A stretch of 64,000 bases of DNA from Candidatus Eremiobacteraceae bacterium (GCA_035710745.1 DASTCX010000004.1:1-64000); one strand, 5' to 3'. Positions 43,721-54,597 are shown, counted from the first letter of the stretch. Notes: a model not told the origin generated them from the letters alone. A program made the numbers and translations.

Positions 43721-44644
43721 TTATGGTGGCGGGAGGTATCGCCCGTAAAGAAAGGATTCGCCGTCGAAGTCGAGCACCCAGGCCGACCCTTTCTCCCAAC
43801 GCGCATCGCTTTCCACGGCGAGACCTTGATCGACGAGGCGAGTCAAGACGTCGCCGACGACGTCGCCGTGCGTGCAGACGACCGTCGGCGGGTCCGCATG
43901 CGAAGAGATATAGTCGAGCACGTCGTCGCCATCGCTGCCTTCGACGAGTGCATCGACGCGTTCGACCGTCAAGCCTCGCTGTTTCGCGAGCGGCTCCACG
44001 GTCTCGACGCAGCGCGCTGCGGGGCTCGACGCGATTCGAGCGATCGAGAAAGCGGCGAGCCGGTCGACGAGCGCGTCCGCCTGGCGCTTGCCGCTTTTCG
44101 AGAGCGGCCGCGATTCATCCGGACCTTCCCACTGCGCGCGGCTGCCGGCCTTCGCGTGGCGCACGAGATAGATCGCTCCCGAAGTGCGGCCTCGCATCGT
44201 GACTTTGCCCTCGCGGCCGCCGGGTACAGCGTCTTCGCCATGACCTTCGAGGCCTTCGAGCAGCAGCTGGCGATCGTGGTGATACGAGAGGATGTCACCG
44301 GCTTCGGCGACGTGCACCCAGCGGAGCTGATCGACTTCTTTGGTCGCCTTGAAGTGCCCGTCGAGCGCACGCATCACCCAGTAGTGGACGATCTTCTGAC
44401 GACCTTTGTGATCCTTATACTTCGTCGAGCCGAGAGCGCGCTCGAGCCGGCAGCGCATGCCGGTCTCTTCCTCGACTTCGCGAAGGGCCGTGTGCTCCTC
44501 GCGTTCGCCCGCTTGAAGTTTGCCTTTCGGCAATGTCCAGTCGTCATAGGAAGGCCGATGCACGACTGCGACCTCGAGCGAACCGTCGGGTCGCGAGCGC
44601 ACGACGACGCCGCCCGCCGCTCTGACGACGCCGTTCACCGCCAT
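43721..44644 (-). CDS. Nudix hydrolase fused to histidine phosphatase (MutT1-like)
   Basis: A 307-residue two-domain protein. The N-terminal Nudix domain has a perfect Nudix box from Gly41 to Met63 (G-x5-E-x7-REVEEETG), which binds Mg and the diphosphate of a nucleotide. The C-terminal histidine-phosphatase domain carries YLVRHAKAG at about 161-169 and ASSPAARCVETVEPL, SixA-like. The same fusion is known from mycobacterial MutT1, which cleans oxidised nucleotides or acts on dinucleoside polyphosphates. The neighbours, a CHAD protein and ppk1, suggest involvement in polyphosphate or nucleotide stress. The ATG at 44644 overlaps the upstream gene by ten bases. Confidence 0.9.
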   Translation of the reverse strand: MAVNGVVRAAGGVVVRSRPDGSLEVAVVHRPSYDDWTLPKGKLQAGEREEHTALREVEEETGMRCRLERALGSTKYKDHKGRQKIVHYWVMRALDGHFKATKEVDQLRWVHVAEAGDILSYHHDRQLLLEGLEGHGEDAVPGGREGKVTMRGRTSGAIYLVRHAKAGSRAQWEGPDESRPLSKSGKRQADALVDRLAAFSIARIASSPAARCVETVEPLAKQRGLTVERVDALVEGSDGDDVLDYISSHADPPTVVCTHGDVVGDVLTRLVDQGLAVESDARWEKGSAWVLDFDGESFLYGRYLPPP

Positions 44645-45483
44645 GCCGGCAACTCCGCCGCGCTGACCTTCTGCCAGGCGGGCTCCCATTCGGCGCGTGC
44701 GCGGGAGACCGCTTCGATCTCGAGCGCGAGCATCGCGTTCGCAGCCAGCGCCAGCTCGCGGCGCGAACGCAGGCGACGCAGAAGCCTGCAGGCGAAGACC
44801 GCGTCGTTCAGCTCGCCGAGCACATCCTGCAGTCGTTCTGCGGCTTTGGCAACGGTCTTTGTTCGCGCGCCCGCGACGAATCCGACTGCCTCCGCCGCGT
44901 AGCGCAAACGCTTGGCGAGGATGCGGATCCGATGCAGTTTCGCGAAGGCCGGTCGCGCCGGCAGACTTTCGACCGCATTCCTGATCCGCTTCTTGCGTCG
45001 CTTCATGATGGGCGGAAGCGCTTGCGAAGCGGTCAGGCGAGCGGCGAGCGTGAGTCGCGGCGATCGGGCCGCGAGTTCGAGCCGCGCGCGCAAACGCGCG
45101 TAGCGGGCCGATCGCAGCGCCTCTACCATTCGAGCGCGCGCGGCCGAACGCGCTTTGCGGGCGGCGGCAATCAGCGCAGCGACGTTCGGGTCGCCGGCAC
45201 CCCCGGATCGCGCAGCCGCAGCGCGAAGTCTCGAAAGGAAGACGTCATGATCACGCACCGCACCCAACTCGCCCCCAAGCCATCGAAGCTCCTGCCGGAG
45301 CTTGCCGCTCCATCGGGCATCGACGAGTTCGCGAAAGGTCCGCAAGTCGGAGCGCAGCCGCCGGACGGCGACTCGAGCTTGGTGGACCGGCTCGATGCCG
45401 CGACCCGAGATCGCCCCTGATTCGTTCTCGAGCAGACGCTTCACCGACGCCGCAATCGCACGCCGGACGGCGAGACCGGCCAT
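44635..45483 (-). CDS. CHAD domain protein
   Basis: A protein of about 282 residues, all alpha-helical and rich in Arg and His, with the conserved opening EPVHQARVAVRRLRSDLRTF and the pattern RIRILAKRLRYAAEAVGF in the second half. CHAD domains bind inorganic polyphosphate through these basic residues and localise to polyP granules. The start is taken at ATG 45483 between the genes; a longer version overlapping ppk1 is unlikely. The position between ppk1 and a Nudix/phosphatase fits a polyphosphate role. Confidence 0.88.
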   Translation of the reverse strand: MAGLAVRRAIAASVKRLLENESGAISGRGIEPVHQARVAVRRLRSDLRTFRELVDARWSGKLRQELRWLGGELGAVRDHDVFLSRLRAAAARSGGAGDPNVAALIAAARKARSAARARMVEALRSARYARLRARLELAARSPRLTLAARLTASQALPPIMKRRKKRIRNAVESLPARPAFAKLHRIRILAKRLRYAAEAVGFVAGARTKTVAKAAERLQDVLGELNDAVFACRLLRRLRSRRELALAANAMLALEIEAVSRARAEWEPAWQKVSAAELPAWR

Positions 45484-45502
45484 CGGCGTTCGCGGCGACG
45501 GC

Positions 45503-47629
45503 TCAGCCTGCGGCTTCAACGTGCGCCTGCGACCGCGCGAGCGCGAGCTCTTGGAGCACGCGCTGCGGATGGCGACGCGCGCCGCCCGTTCCGTCGTATC
45601 GCCACGTGCCATCCGGCCCGAGATGCCATGCCTCGCAGTCGTCGCTCAGCTCGATGTCGAGCACTTCGCTCAGGCGCTGCTGCAGGGCCGGGTCGGTGAC
45701 GGGGGCTGCGGCTTCGACGCGGCGGTCAAGATTGCGCGGCATGAGGTCCGCCGAGCCGATGAGGTACACCGCTTCTCGCGAGTCCTTACCGAAGCGGAAG
45801 ATCCGCGAGTGCTCGAGATACCGTCCGACGATGGACCGCACTTTGATGCGTTCGGATAGGTTCGGCACACCCGGCTGGAGGCAGCAGATGCTGCGGACGA
45901 TGAGGTCGACGTCGACGCCGGCGTTGCTCGCGGCGTAGAGCGCGTTGATGATCTCGGCATCGACGAGGTTATTCACCTTCATCGTGATCCGGCCGCCCTC
46001 GCGTCTTTCCATCTGCGAACGGATGAGACCGAGGATCGCCGTCCGCATGCCGACCGGCGCGACGACGAGCTTGCGGTACGCGCTTTGCTTGCTGTAGCCG
46101 GTGAGGAAGTTGAAGAGGTCCGTCAGATCCGAGCCGATGTCGGCGTCGCACGAGAGCAAGCCGACATCTTCGTAGAGCGCTGCCGTCGTCGGGTTGTAGT
46201 TGCCCGTGCCGACGTGGCTGTACCGCCTGATCCCGTCTTCGTCGCGGCGCACGACGAGCGCGCACTTCGCATGCGTCTTTAGGCCGACGATGCCGTAGAC
46301 GACGTGGACGCCCGCTTCTTCGAGAGCGCGGGCCCACGCGATGTTCGTCTCTTCGTCGAACCGCGCCGTCACCTCGACGACCGCGACGACTTGCTTGCCG
46401 GACTCCGCCGCGCGCATGAGCGAGCGCGCGATCGCGCTATCGGGAGTCGAGGTGCGGTATACGGTCTGTTTGATCGCGAGAACGGCCGGGTCCATCGACG
46501 CCTGCTCGATGAACGCCTCGACCGAGGTCGAGAACGAATCGTATGGATGGTGGACGAGGATATCGCCGGCGCGAAGCGCGCGGAAGAGATCCGTTCGCGC
46601 GCCGGCTTCCGGCGGCGCGAGCCGAGTCTGCGTCATCGGCATCCACGGTTCGTACTTGAGATCCGGACGTCGCAGCTTGACGAGCTCCGCAAGACCCGTC
46701 AGGTCGAGCAGACCGTCGATCTCGTAGACGTCGTCGTTTGCGAGCTCGAGTTCGTCGAGCAGCAGCGTGCGGACGTCCGCCGGCATCGCCGCGTCCGTCT
46801 CGAGGCGAACGGCGCGCGGCGACCTGCGTCGCAGGCGAAGGGCGGTCTCCACCGCGACGAGCAGATCTTCGATGTCGTCTTCGTTGAGCGTGAAGTCGGT
46901 GTTGCGCGTGATGCGAAACGCGTGACGCGAGAATACCTTCATCCCCGGGAAGAGCGTCGCGAGATGCGCAGCGATGATCTGTTCGAGCGCTACGAACGCG
47001 CCGGAGTCGGGGATCGCGACGAATCGCGGCAGCAGCGGCGGCACCTTCACGCGCGCGATGCGCGGTTCGTCGCTCGATGGATCGCCCACGACGGCCGCGA
47101 GATTGAGCGATAGGTTCGAGATGAACGGGAACGGATGTGCGGGATCGACTGCGAGCGGCGTGAGCACGGGGAATAGCCGTTCTTCGAAGAAGCCGTCGAG
47201 GTACGCGATCTCTTCGTGCGACAACGCGTCGTAGTCGACTAGACGGATGCCTTCGGCGCGCAGGCTTGGGACGATGTCGGTGGCGAAAGCACGCATTTGG
47301 CGGGCGACCATGTCCTGCACGCGGACGCGGATGGTGTCAAGAACCTCTGTGGTCGCGAGGCCGTCCGGTGCGGTCGACGCCAGCCCGGCTCCGAGTTGCT
47401 CTTTGAGGCCCGCGACGCGGATCTGGAAGAACTCATCGAGGTTTCGGCTGAAGATCGCGAGGAAATTGACGCGCTCGAGCAGCGGCACGGTCGGGTCTTC
47501 CGCGAGGGCGAGGACGCGGCAGTTGAAGTCCAACCACGACAGCTCGCGATTCAAAAAATTGTTCACGGGACCCGATGTCTTGGGCGCGTGACGGGCGCCA
47601 CTCCTTGGCGAGGTGGTTTTCTTAATCAT
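45503..47629 (-). CDS. ppk1: Polyphosphate kinase 1
   Basis: A 708-residue kinase that polymerises ATP gamma-phosphate into polyphosphate. It has the N-terminal domain (FLNRELSWLDFNCRVLALAE), the VHHPYDSFSTSVEAFIEQAS loop, KQTVYRTSTPDSAIARSLM, and the autophosphorylated-His segment GLKTHAKCALVVRRDEDG near 453. The C-terminal domain includes HVGTGNYNPTTAALYEDVGL. It is first gene of the ppk1-CHAD-Nudix cluster. The ribosome-binding site region contains AAGAAAA upstream of the ATG. Confidence 0.96.
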   Translation of the reverse strand: MIKKTTSPRSGARHAPKTSGPVNNFLNRELSWLDFNCRVLALAEDPTVPLLERVNFLAIFSRNLDEFFQIRVAGLKEQLGAGLASTAPDGLATTEVLDTIRVRVQDMVARQMRAFATDIVPSLRAEGIRLVDYDALSHEEIAYLDGFFEERLFPVLTPLAVDPAHPFPFISNLSLNLAAVVGDPSSDEPRIARVKVPPLLPRFVAIPDSGAFVALEQIIAAHLATLFPGMKVFSRHAFRITRNTDFTLNEDDIEDLLVAVETALRLRRRSPRAVRLETDAAMPADVRTLLLDELELANDDVYEIDGLLDLTGLAELVKLRRPDLKYEPWMPMTQTRLAPPEAGARTDLFRALRAGDILVHHPYDSFSTSVEAFIEQASMDPAVLAIKQTVYRTSTPDSAIARSLMRAAESGKQVVAVVEVTARFDEETNIAWARALEEAGVHVVYGIVGLKTHAKCALVVRRDEDGIRRYSHVGTGNYNPTTAALYEDVGLLSCDADIGSDLTDLFNFLTGYSKQSAYRKLVVAPVGMRTAILGLIRSQMERREGGRITMKVNNLVDAEIINALYAASNAGVDVDLIVRSICCLQPGVPNLSERIKVRSIVGRYLEHSRIFRFGKDSREAVYLIGSADLMPRNLDRRVEAAAPVTDPALQQRLSEVLDIELSDDCEAWHLGPDGTWRYDGTGGARRHPQRVLQELALARSQAHVEAAG

Positions 47630-47700
47630 TTCTCAACCGTGCCGCGGCTACGATGGTGGTGCGCCCTGACCGGGTCGATATACCGTATCAGGAGAGTGGC

Positions 47701-49293
47701 ATGAGTTCGAGCCTCGTGATCACGGCGGCCGATAGGACCGGCAGGTGGTATCTCGTGCCGGGGTCTTCCAATTCGTACGATTTGACCGTCGCGAACGAGT
47801 CGGATCACGCCGTGCTGTGCAAGCTGACGCTCGACGAGCCGACTGACGCCGGCGCGGTCACTCCATCGTCGCTCACGCTCAAGGGCGGCGAGTCTCGAAA
47901 CGTGTCCGTCGCATTCAAGCCGGAGTGGCTGACGCTTCGCGATCGCAAGGCGGTCGTCACCGCGCGCGACGCGGCGGGCACCGTCATCGCGACGTTCGTC
48001 AGCGATCTCGTCGCCGCCACCGCAACCGACTGCAGCGTCTCGCTCGCGTGGAAAGATGAGATCGGCGGCGACGGCGGTCTGCGCGGCTTCATGCTCTCGT
48101 GCGCCGTGCGGAGCATCAGCTCGATGCCCGGCGTCTTCGAACCCGAGTTCACACCGCACCCGTCGCTCCATTTTCCGGAGAAGCAGCGCATCTCGCTCGG
48201 CCCCGGCGAGTCGTCGACGTTCGACGTGCCGATCATCTGGAATCGTTCGTCGCGTGATCCGGAAGGTTGGAACCATCCGCGCTCGATCGAAGTCGCCGTG
48301 CCGGTGACACACGGACGCCGCTCGGCGACGGCTCCCTGGGATCTCGTCCAACACCACATCGAGCCGTATCTCACCGATGCGGACAAATCGCCCCTCATCG
48401 CGCGCCGTCCGCCGCCGCCGAAGTTCACGCAGCCCGGCGGCGCGCCGGCGATGTCGCCGCTTGCCGCGACGCAGTTACCCGAGCCCTTGCCCGCAGCGCC
48501 GGCTACCGGATCGCACAACGCGCGCATCGAGCAGGCCGAGATGGAAGCAGGGGTCGTCGCATCACCACGCAGCGCGCAGCCTGCCGGTCATGATACACAC
48601 CCAGCGCAGCCCGCCCAAGTTCCGCCGTCGCACGCGCGGCCCGTCGATCGGGAGACAATCGCGATCTCGCCGAGCACGCTGCTCCTCATCGCGCTTGCGG
48701 TGAGTGCGATCGCCATCGCGCTCGTCTGGATCATGCGGACGTCGCCCGGCACTTCGGCGGTCTCGACCGCTCCGGTGCCGATCGCGTCGAAGGCGATCCC
48801 GAGCGGGCCGCCCGTTCACAGGCCTAAGGCGCGGCCGAAGAAGCCATCTTCGCATGCGACGACCGCTTCGGTCGCCGGCACGGTGCAAAACGATTCGACC
48901 ACGACCGTGCCTTCGCAAGGCGCCGCGACGACATCGAGCGCGACGAGCGCTCCGCAGTCGCACGAGCCGCCGGCACAGACGCAGCGCGCCTCTGCCCCCC
49001 GCGTCTCGCCGCTCGATCGATCCGCGCTTGTCCAACTAGGCGACGTCGGCGCCGAGTACATGCGCGGCGGACGTCAGGTGCACGTCTTTTGGAGTTCGTA
49101 CGCGCAGGCGCGCGCGCAGATCCAGCTGCTCGACGATCGGAGCACGCTCGTCGCGCAGACAGTCGTCGGCCGCCGCGAAGCAGCGCTGCTCTCGCTGCCC
49201 CGCAACTATCGCGGCTCGCTCTACATCCAGGTGACCGCGATCGGCTACGACGGCACGCGCGTCGTCAGCACGACCTCGCTGGGACCCCCTTAG
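47701..49293 (+). CDS. Membrane-anchored protein with Ig-like N-terminal domain
   Basis: A 530-residue protein of unknown function. The first about 220 residues form a beta-rich, cytosolic region (LVPGSSNSYDLTVANESDHA and LTLKGGESRNVSVAF look like Ig or hydrolase-accessory folds). A low-complexity Pro/Ala stretch (about 235-315) follows, then one transmembrane helix (about 320-345, TLLLIALAVSAIAIALVWIM), a Ser/Thr/Ala-rich linker and a compact beta domain at the C-terminus (about 445-530). No signal peptide precedes it. AGGAGAG lies just before the ATG. It is divergent from ppk1 by 71 bases. Confidence 0.72.
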   Translation: MSSSLVITAADRTGRWYLVPGSSNSYDLTVANESDHAVLCKLTLDEPTDAGAVTPSSLTLKGGESRNVSVAFKPEWLTLRDRKAVVTARDAAGTVIATFVSDLVAATATDCSVSLAWKDEIGGDGGLRGFMLSCAVRSISSMPGVFEPEFTPHPSLHFPEKQRISLGPGESSTFDVPIIWNRSSRDPEGWNHPRSIEVAVPVTHGRRSATAPWDLVQHHIEPYLTDADKSPLIARRPPPPKFTQPGGAPAMSPLAATQLPEPLPAAPATGSHNARIEQAEMEAGVVASPRSAQPAGHDTHPAQPAQVPPSHARPVDRETIAISPSTLLLIALAVSAIAIALVWIMRTSPGTSAVSTAPVPIASKAIPSGPPVHRPKARPKKPSSHATTASVAGTVQNDSTTTVPSQGAATTSSATSAPQSHEPPAQTQRASAPRVSPLDRSALVQLGDVGAEYMRGGRQVHVFWSSYAQARAQIQLLDDRSTLVAQTVVGRREAALLSLPRNYRGSLYIQVTAIGYDGTRVVSTTSLGPP

Positions 49294-49311
49294 TCCTGCG
49301 GAAGGCCTTGC

Positions 49312-49899
49312 ATGTCGTTTGACCCGACCGCGCAGTACGCGCTTGCGTATGCGCTGACGACGACCGCCGGATTGCGCGGATTTTTGACGATGCTCGTCGC
49401 CTCGGTCGCCGTCCATCTCGGCTGGATCCATCCGAGCGCGACGTTCGCATGGCTCGGGTCGGACACGGCGACCATCGTCCTCGCGGTCTTCGCAGTGCTT
49501 GAGATGCTCGCGGACAAGTTCCCCGGCGTCGATCACGCGATGCAGGCCGTGTATTTCGTCGCGAGACCCGTCGCCGCCGCGATCCTCGTCGGCGCGACTG
49601 TCCACCCGTCGAACAGCGCGGAGCTCTACGCGATGATGGCGGCCGGCGGCCTCAACGCGCTCATCGTCCACGGGTCGGCATCGACCGCGCGAGTCGCATC
49701 GACCGTGACGACGGCCGGGCTCGGCAATACCGCGCTCAGCTTCCTCGAAGACGGCGTGACCGCGGGCGGATTGTTCCTCGCGTTCTTCAAGCCGATCGCC
49801 GCCGCGATCGTCGCTCTCGCGTTCGTCGTCTTCCTCGTCGTCGTGGCGCGCGGCACCGTCGCCCGCGTCCGCGCGCTCGCCCCCCGCCGCGACCGCTAA
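49312..49899 (+). CDS. DUF4126 family membrane protein
   Basis: A 195-residue protein with several hydrophobic helices and the DUF4126-like elements TTAGLRGFLTMLVASVAVHLGW, LEMLADKFPGVDHAMQ and AGGLNALIVHGSASTARVASTVTT. Family function is unknown. It begins 18 bases after the previous gene with a GGAAGG site, so both are probably co-transcribed. The C-terminus is basic. Confidence 0.82.
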   Translation: MSFDPTAQYALAYALTTTAGLRGFLTMLVASVAVHLGWIHPSATFAWLGSDTATIVLAVFAVLEMLADKFPGVDHAMQAVYFVARPVAAAILVGATVHPSNSAELYAMMAAGGLNALIVHGSASTARVASTVTTAGLGNTALSFLEDGVTAGGLFLAFFKPIAAAIVALAFVVFLVVVARGTVARVRALAPRRDR

Positions 49900-49914
49900 C
49901 GTCAAAGGACCAGG

Positions 49915-49957
49915 GAGCGGTCGAGATTTATCTCGACCGGCCGAGCGAAGCTCGGCC
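49915..49957 (+). repeat. Two-hairpin repeat unit (type II), copy 16
   Basis: GGTCGAGAT-TT-ATCTCGACC is fused to the mirror-image second hairpin GGCCGAGC-GAA-GCTCGGCC (49939-49957). The unit starts about 15 bases after the DUF4126 stop, is oriented with that gene, and ends on the last base of the convergent MFS stop codon. Confidence 0.92.
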
Positions 49958-51183
49958 TAGCGCGCCTCGTGCCGGAGCGCTTTGATGGCGGCCGCGTAGA
50001 GGGCTGCGATGGTCCAGCCGATCGCCGAGGCGATCATCGCGTCGCGTGCGCCGTACACTTGCGCGATCCATCCGCCGATGAGCGTCCCCGGCACGAGCCC
50101 GATGAGCGCGATGAGACGCACGGACGCCGAGACGCGACCGACCTTGTCCTCGGGCGCGACGCGCATGCGCCACGCGACGATCTGCGCGATCTCGAACGAG
50201 CCGCACGCGCTTGCGCACGCGAAGAACGTGACCCCGAACCACAGCTCGTGCGCGAAGACGACCGGTAAGAATATGAAGGCGTCTATCGCGTACGCGGTTA
50301 TGAGCGCCTTGCCGAACGGCCAACGCATGCCGTAACGGCCGGCGATCAGCGACCCGACCACCGAGCCTGCGGCGATGACGCCGAACGCGAGCCCGACCTG
50401 CTGCGTCGAAGCGCCGAGATCGCGCTCCAAGAACGGGATGATCACGGCGAACGCCATGATGCCGAAGAAGTTGAGCGCTCCGCTGAGCATTGCGACGGCG
50501 CGCATCGCGTCGTCCGCCAGCACGATGCGGAACCCCTCGGCGACGTCCGCAACGAGCTCTCGCACCGTAGGCATCCGACCCGGTACGTCTGGACCGAGCG
50601 TCGGTAACACGTAGAGCGACAGCTGCGACGTTAGGTACGTGAACGCGTTGATCGCTAACTCGGGCAGCGGACCGACGAGCGCGAACAGCGCGCCGCCGAT
50701 GGGCGGCACGATGAGGTTCGCTCCTTGCTCGGCGGCGATGAGCGCTGCGACGGCCGGCGACGCGCGATCCTTGCCGAGCAAGAATGGAATGCTCGGCGAT
50801 TGTCCGCCGATGAAGAACGCTGCGCATGTGGCGATGATCGCGATGCCGGCGTACAGCCACGGCAACGTCAGCACGCCGCGCGCGTACGCGAGCGCGAACA
50901 GCGCGAGGACCAAGAAGCGGATGAAATCGCAGAGCAGCATCATCCGGCGCCGGTCGAGCCGGTCGGCGAGCGCGCCGCCGATCGGGCCGAACAGCGCGAA
51001 CGGGAGGAACTCGAGCGCGTACGAGACCCCGAGCGACAGCGGGGAGCCGGTCAGGTGATAGACGAGCAGCGGGATCGCGAGCGTGCGCAGGCCATCTCCG
51101 ACGTAGCTGAGCGCTTGGCCGGCGTAGAACAGGCTGAACGTGCGAGACGCGAAGATGCCCTGAGCGCGGGCGACGGTTGACAT
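49957..51183 (-). CDS. Major facilitator superfamily transporter
   Basis: A 408-residue exporter-like permease with about twelve helices. It resembles the MFS_3 (EntS-like) group: SLFYAGQALSYVGDGLRTLA at the start and the loop motif GGALADRLDRRRMMLLCDF (motif A type) after helix 2. A central duplication boundary occurs near residue 205. The substrate is unknown; drug or siderophore efflux is common in the family. The gene stands alone. Confidence 0.85.
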   Translation of the reverse strand: MSTVARAQGIFASRTFSLFYAGQALSYVGDGLRTLAIPLLVYHLTGSPLSLGVSYALEFLPFALFGPIGGALADRLDRRRMMLLCDFIRFLVLALFALAYARGVLTLPWLYAGIAIIATCAAFFIGGQSPSIPFLLGKDRASPAVAALIAAEQGANLIVPPIGGALFALVGPLPELAINAFTYLTSQLSLYVLPTLGPDVPGRMPTVRELVADVAEGFRIVLADDAMRAVAMLSGALNFFGIMAFAVIIPFLERDLGASTQQVGLAFGVIAAGSVVGSLIAGRYGMRWPFGKALITAYAIDAFIFLPVVFAHELWFGVTFFACASACGSFEIAQIVAWRMRVAPEDKVGRVSASVRLIALIGLVPGTLIGGWIAQVYGARDAMIASAIGWTIAALYAAAIKALRHEAR

Positions 51184-51397
51184 CGGAGAAACCCCTCGGT
51201 AGTGCGGATGCGAAAGGTCGACCCGATTAGGCCGACCGATGAATCTGATGCGTGCGCTAGATCGCGCTACGCCGTGAGAGGGGTCTCCATAATAGTTGCG
51301 ATGTTCGCGCGCCTAAGCTTGCTTCCTTTTGTGGGACGAAGCAGCGCGATGTGATGCAGTACAATGTGTGGTGCCGAGCTGCGCTCCGCATACCACA
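51184..51397. other. Intergenic region with degenerate repeat
   Basis: 214 bases between the MFS start and the DUF4097 stop. It contains a TGTGGT...ACCACA inverted repeat (51366-51402) that encloses a degenerate second-module hairpin GCCGAGC-TGC-GCTCCGC, and a possible minus-strand -10 (TATTAT at 51290-51295). No ORF is credible. Confidence 0.5.
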
Positions 51398-52249
51398 TCA
51401 GCGCATCGTGACTTGGATGTCGCCGCTCGCGGTCTCGAGCTGTACCGCCGCGCCGCCGCTGCCGACCTGCGCGTGCACGGTCGCTCCGGAATCGCGTTCT
51501 TGGATCGGCACCCGGAGATTGCTGTCCATCGAACCCGAACTGGTCGACGCGTCGATCGAGAAGCCGGCACCGCGCGGGACCGTGATCGAAACGTCGCCGC
51601 TTGCGCTTTTGATCCGTACCTCGTGGATGTGCGTCAGACTGTCGAAGGCGGCGTCGACGCTGCCGGAATCCGACACGAGCGACGTGTCGTTCGTGAGATT
51701 CTCCGCGTTGATGTCACCCGACGAATCGTATGCGGCTACGGACGACGCGACGTTCGACATGCTGATGTCGCCGCTCCGCGTCTTGGCATAGACTTGACCG
51801 CCGATGTCATGTATCTCGAGGTCGCCGCTCATCGCGTCGATATGCACAGGTCCTGCGATGCTGCGCACGTCGACGTCGCCGCTCGCAGTCGATACCGTGA
51901 CGTGTGCGCCGGCCGGTACCCGCAGTTCGTACGATACGCCGCAGTTGTCGCAATCCGTCCGAGCGTTCTCCGAGACCGACACGTGATCGGAGGTCGCGTC
52001 GACCGTCGAATCGATGCGCGCGAAATCGCCGCTCGACCAAGCGGTCTTCTTCGTCACGACCTCGACTTTGCTCGAATTCCAACCTTTGATGCTGACGTCG
52101 GCGTCCGTCGCGTCGACGGCGATCTGCGCGTCAGAGTCGACGTCGTACGTCTTCGTGTCGGTCTGCGTCTGCATGGGCCATGCGCCGGCCCGCGCGACAA
52201 GCGCGCTAAGAGCGACGGCAGCAACGGCCACGATCGCGATGGCTTTCAT
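51398..52249 (-). CDS. DUF4097 beta-strand repeat protein, exported
   Basis: A 283-residue protein with an N-terminal signal peptide (MKAIAIVAVAAVALSALVARAGA) and a right-handed beta-solenoid of repeats (VSTASGDVDVRSIAGPVHID, SGDLEIHDIGGQVYAKTRSG). Such DUF4097 adhesin-like folds occur in surface and membrane-associated proteins, and their role is not known. A Cys pair (CDNC) lies near residue 90. It lies downstream of the groES-groEL region, behind the groEL terminator, with its own unidentified promoter. Confidence 0.82.
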   Translation of the reverse strand: MKAIAIVAVAAVALSALVARAGAWPMQTQTDTKTYDVDSDAQIAVDATDADVSIKGWNSSKVEVVTKKTAWSSGDFARIDSTVDATSDHVSVSENARTDCDNCGVSYELRVPAGAHVTVSTASGDVDVRSIAGPVHIDAMSGDLEIHDIGGQVYAKTRSGDISMSNVASSVAAYDSSGDINAENLTNDTSLVSDSGSVDAAFDSLTHIHEVRIKSASGDVSITVPRGAGFSIDASTSSGSMDSNLRVPIQERDSGATVHAQVGSGGAAVQLETASGDIQVTMR

Positions 52250-52331
52250 GGCTTTGCGTACGCCTCCACCAGCGCGAATGTTTCACCCCTGGCGTCCCGC
52301 GACCCGCGCGCAACGGTGCGAACGGCCGCGT

Positions 52332-52385
52332 CCGTCGAGACCGCGGCGGTCGAGACCGCGGCGGTCGACCGTAAAGGTCGACCGC
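52332..52385 (-). repeat. GGTCGA hairpin repeat with tandem half-units (copy 17)
   Basis: The full copy GGTCGACC-GTAAA-GGTCGACC (52361-52385) is preceded by two partial CCGCGGCGGTCGA units. It follows the groEL terminator and is oriented with groEL. Confidence 0.88.
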
Positions 52386-52387
52386 TC

Positions 52388-52422
52388 CAAAGAAGAAGGG
52401 CCCGAGCGGTCTGCTCAGGCCC
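52388..52422 (-). terminator. groESL operon terminator
   Basis: On the minus strand there is a GGGCCTGAGC-AGACC-GCTCGGGCCC stem followed by TTCTTCTTT. A second palindrome GTGGGC-CCGA-GCCCAC (52435-52450) abuts the groEL stop. Confidence 0.8.
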
Positions 52423-52449
52423 CGTCACGTGTAGGTGGGCTCGGGCCCA

Positions 52450-54419
<1,970 letters not shown>

Positions 54420-54507
54420 GGGATTGAACCCTCCTTATGTGTCGGTGACGACGCTGATAGCGCCGGCGGGGCCGGCGACGCGGCGAAACGAACAATTGCT
54501 TCTCGGA

Positions 54508-54532
54508 AATGCCGCCCCGGACGGGGCGTTTT
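54508..54532 (+). terminator. Hairpin with T-run in the groES leader (antisense orientation)
   Basis: CGCCCC-GGAC-GGGGCG followed by TTTTT on the plus strand, within the untranslated leader of groES. In that orientation it would stop transcripts running antisense to groES toward alr. On the groES strand it is only a GC-rich hairpin. Confidence 0.4.
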
Positions 54533-54537
54533 TCGCG

Positions 54538-54564
54538 TTAGCAGTCTTGGCACTTGAGTGCTAG
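54538..54564 (-). promoter_or_regulatory. CIRCE operator (HrcA-binding site) of groESL
   Basis: TTAGCAGTC-N9-GAGTGCTAG, differing from the CIRCE consensus inverted repeat (TTAGCACTC-N9-GAGTGCTAA) at two positions. It sits at the expected transcription start of groES, the usual place for HrcA repression. hrcA itself is not in the window. Confidence 0.9.
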
Positions 54565-54576
54565 GGGAATTATAGC
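54547..54576 (+). promoter_or_regulatory. Candidate divergent alr promoter overlapping CIRCE
   Basis: On the plus strand, TTGGCA (54547-54552), an 18-base spacer and TATAGC (54571-54576). The CIRCE right arm lies inside the spacer, so HrcA could also affect alr. This is a proposal, weaker than the groESL promoter. Confidence 0.45.
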
Positions 54577-54597
54577 CTTTGCGTGCCCCTTTGACAA
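54569..54597 (-). promoter_or_regulatory. groESL promoter
   Basis: On the minus strand, TTGTCA (54597-54592), a 17-base spacer and a perfect TATAAT (54574-54569). The CIRCE begins four bases downstream of the -10. Confidence 0.88.
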
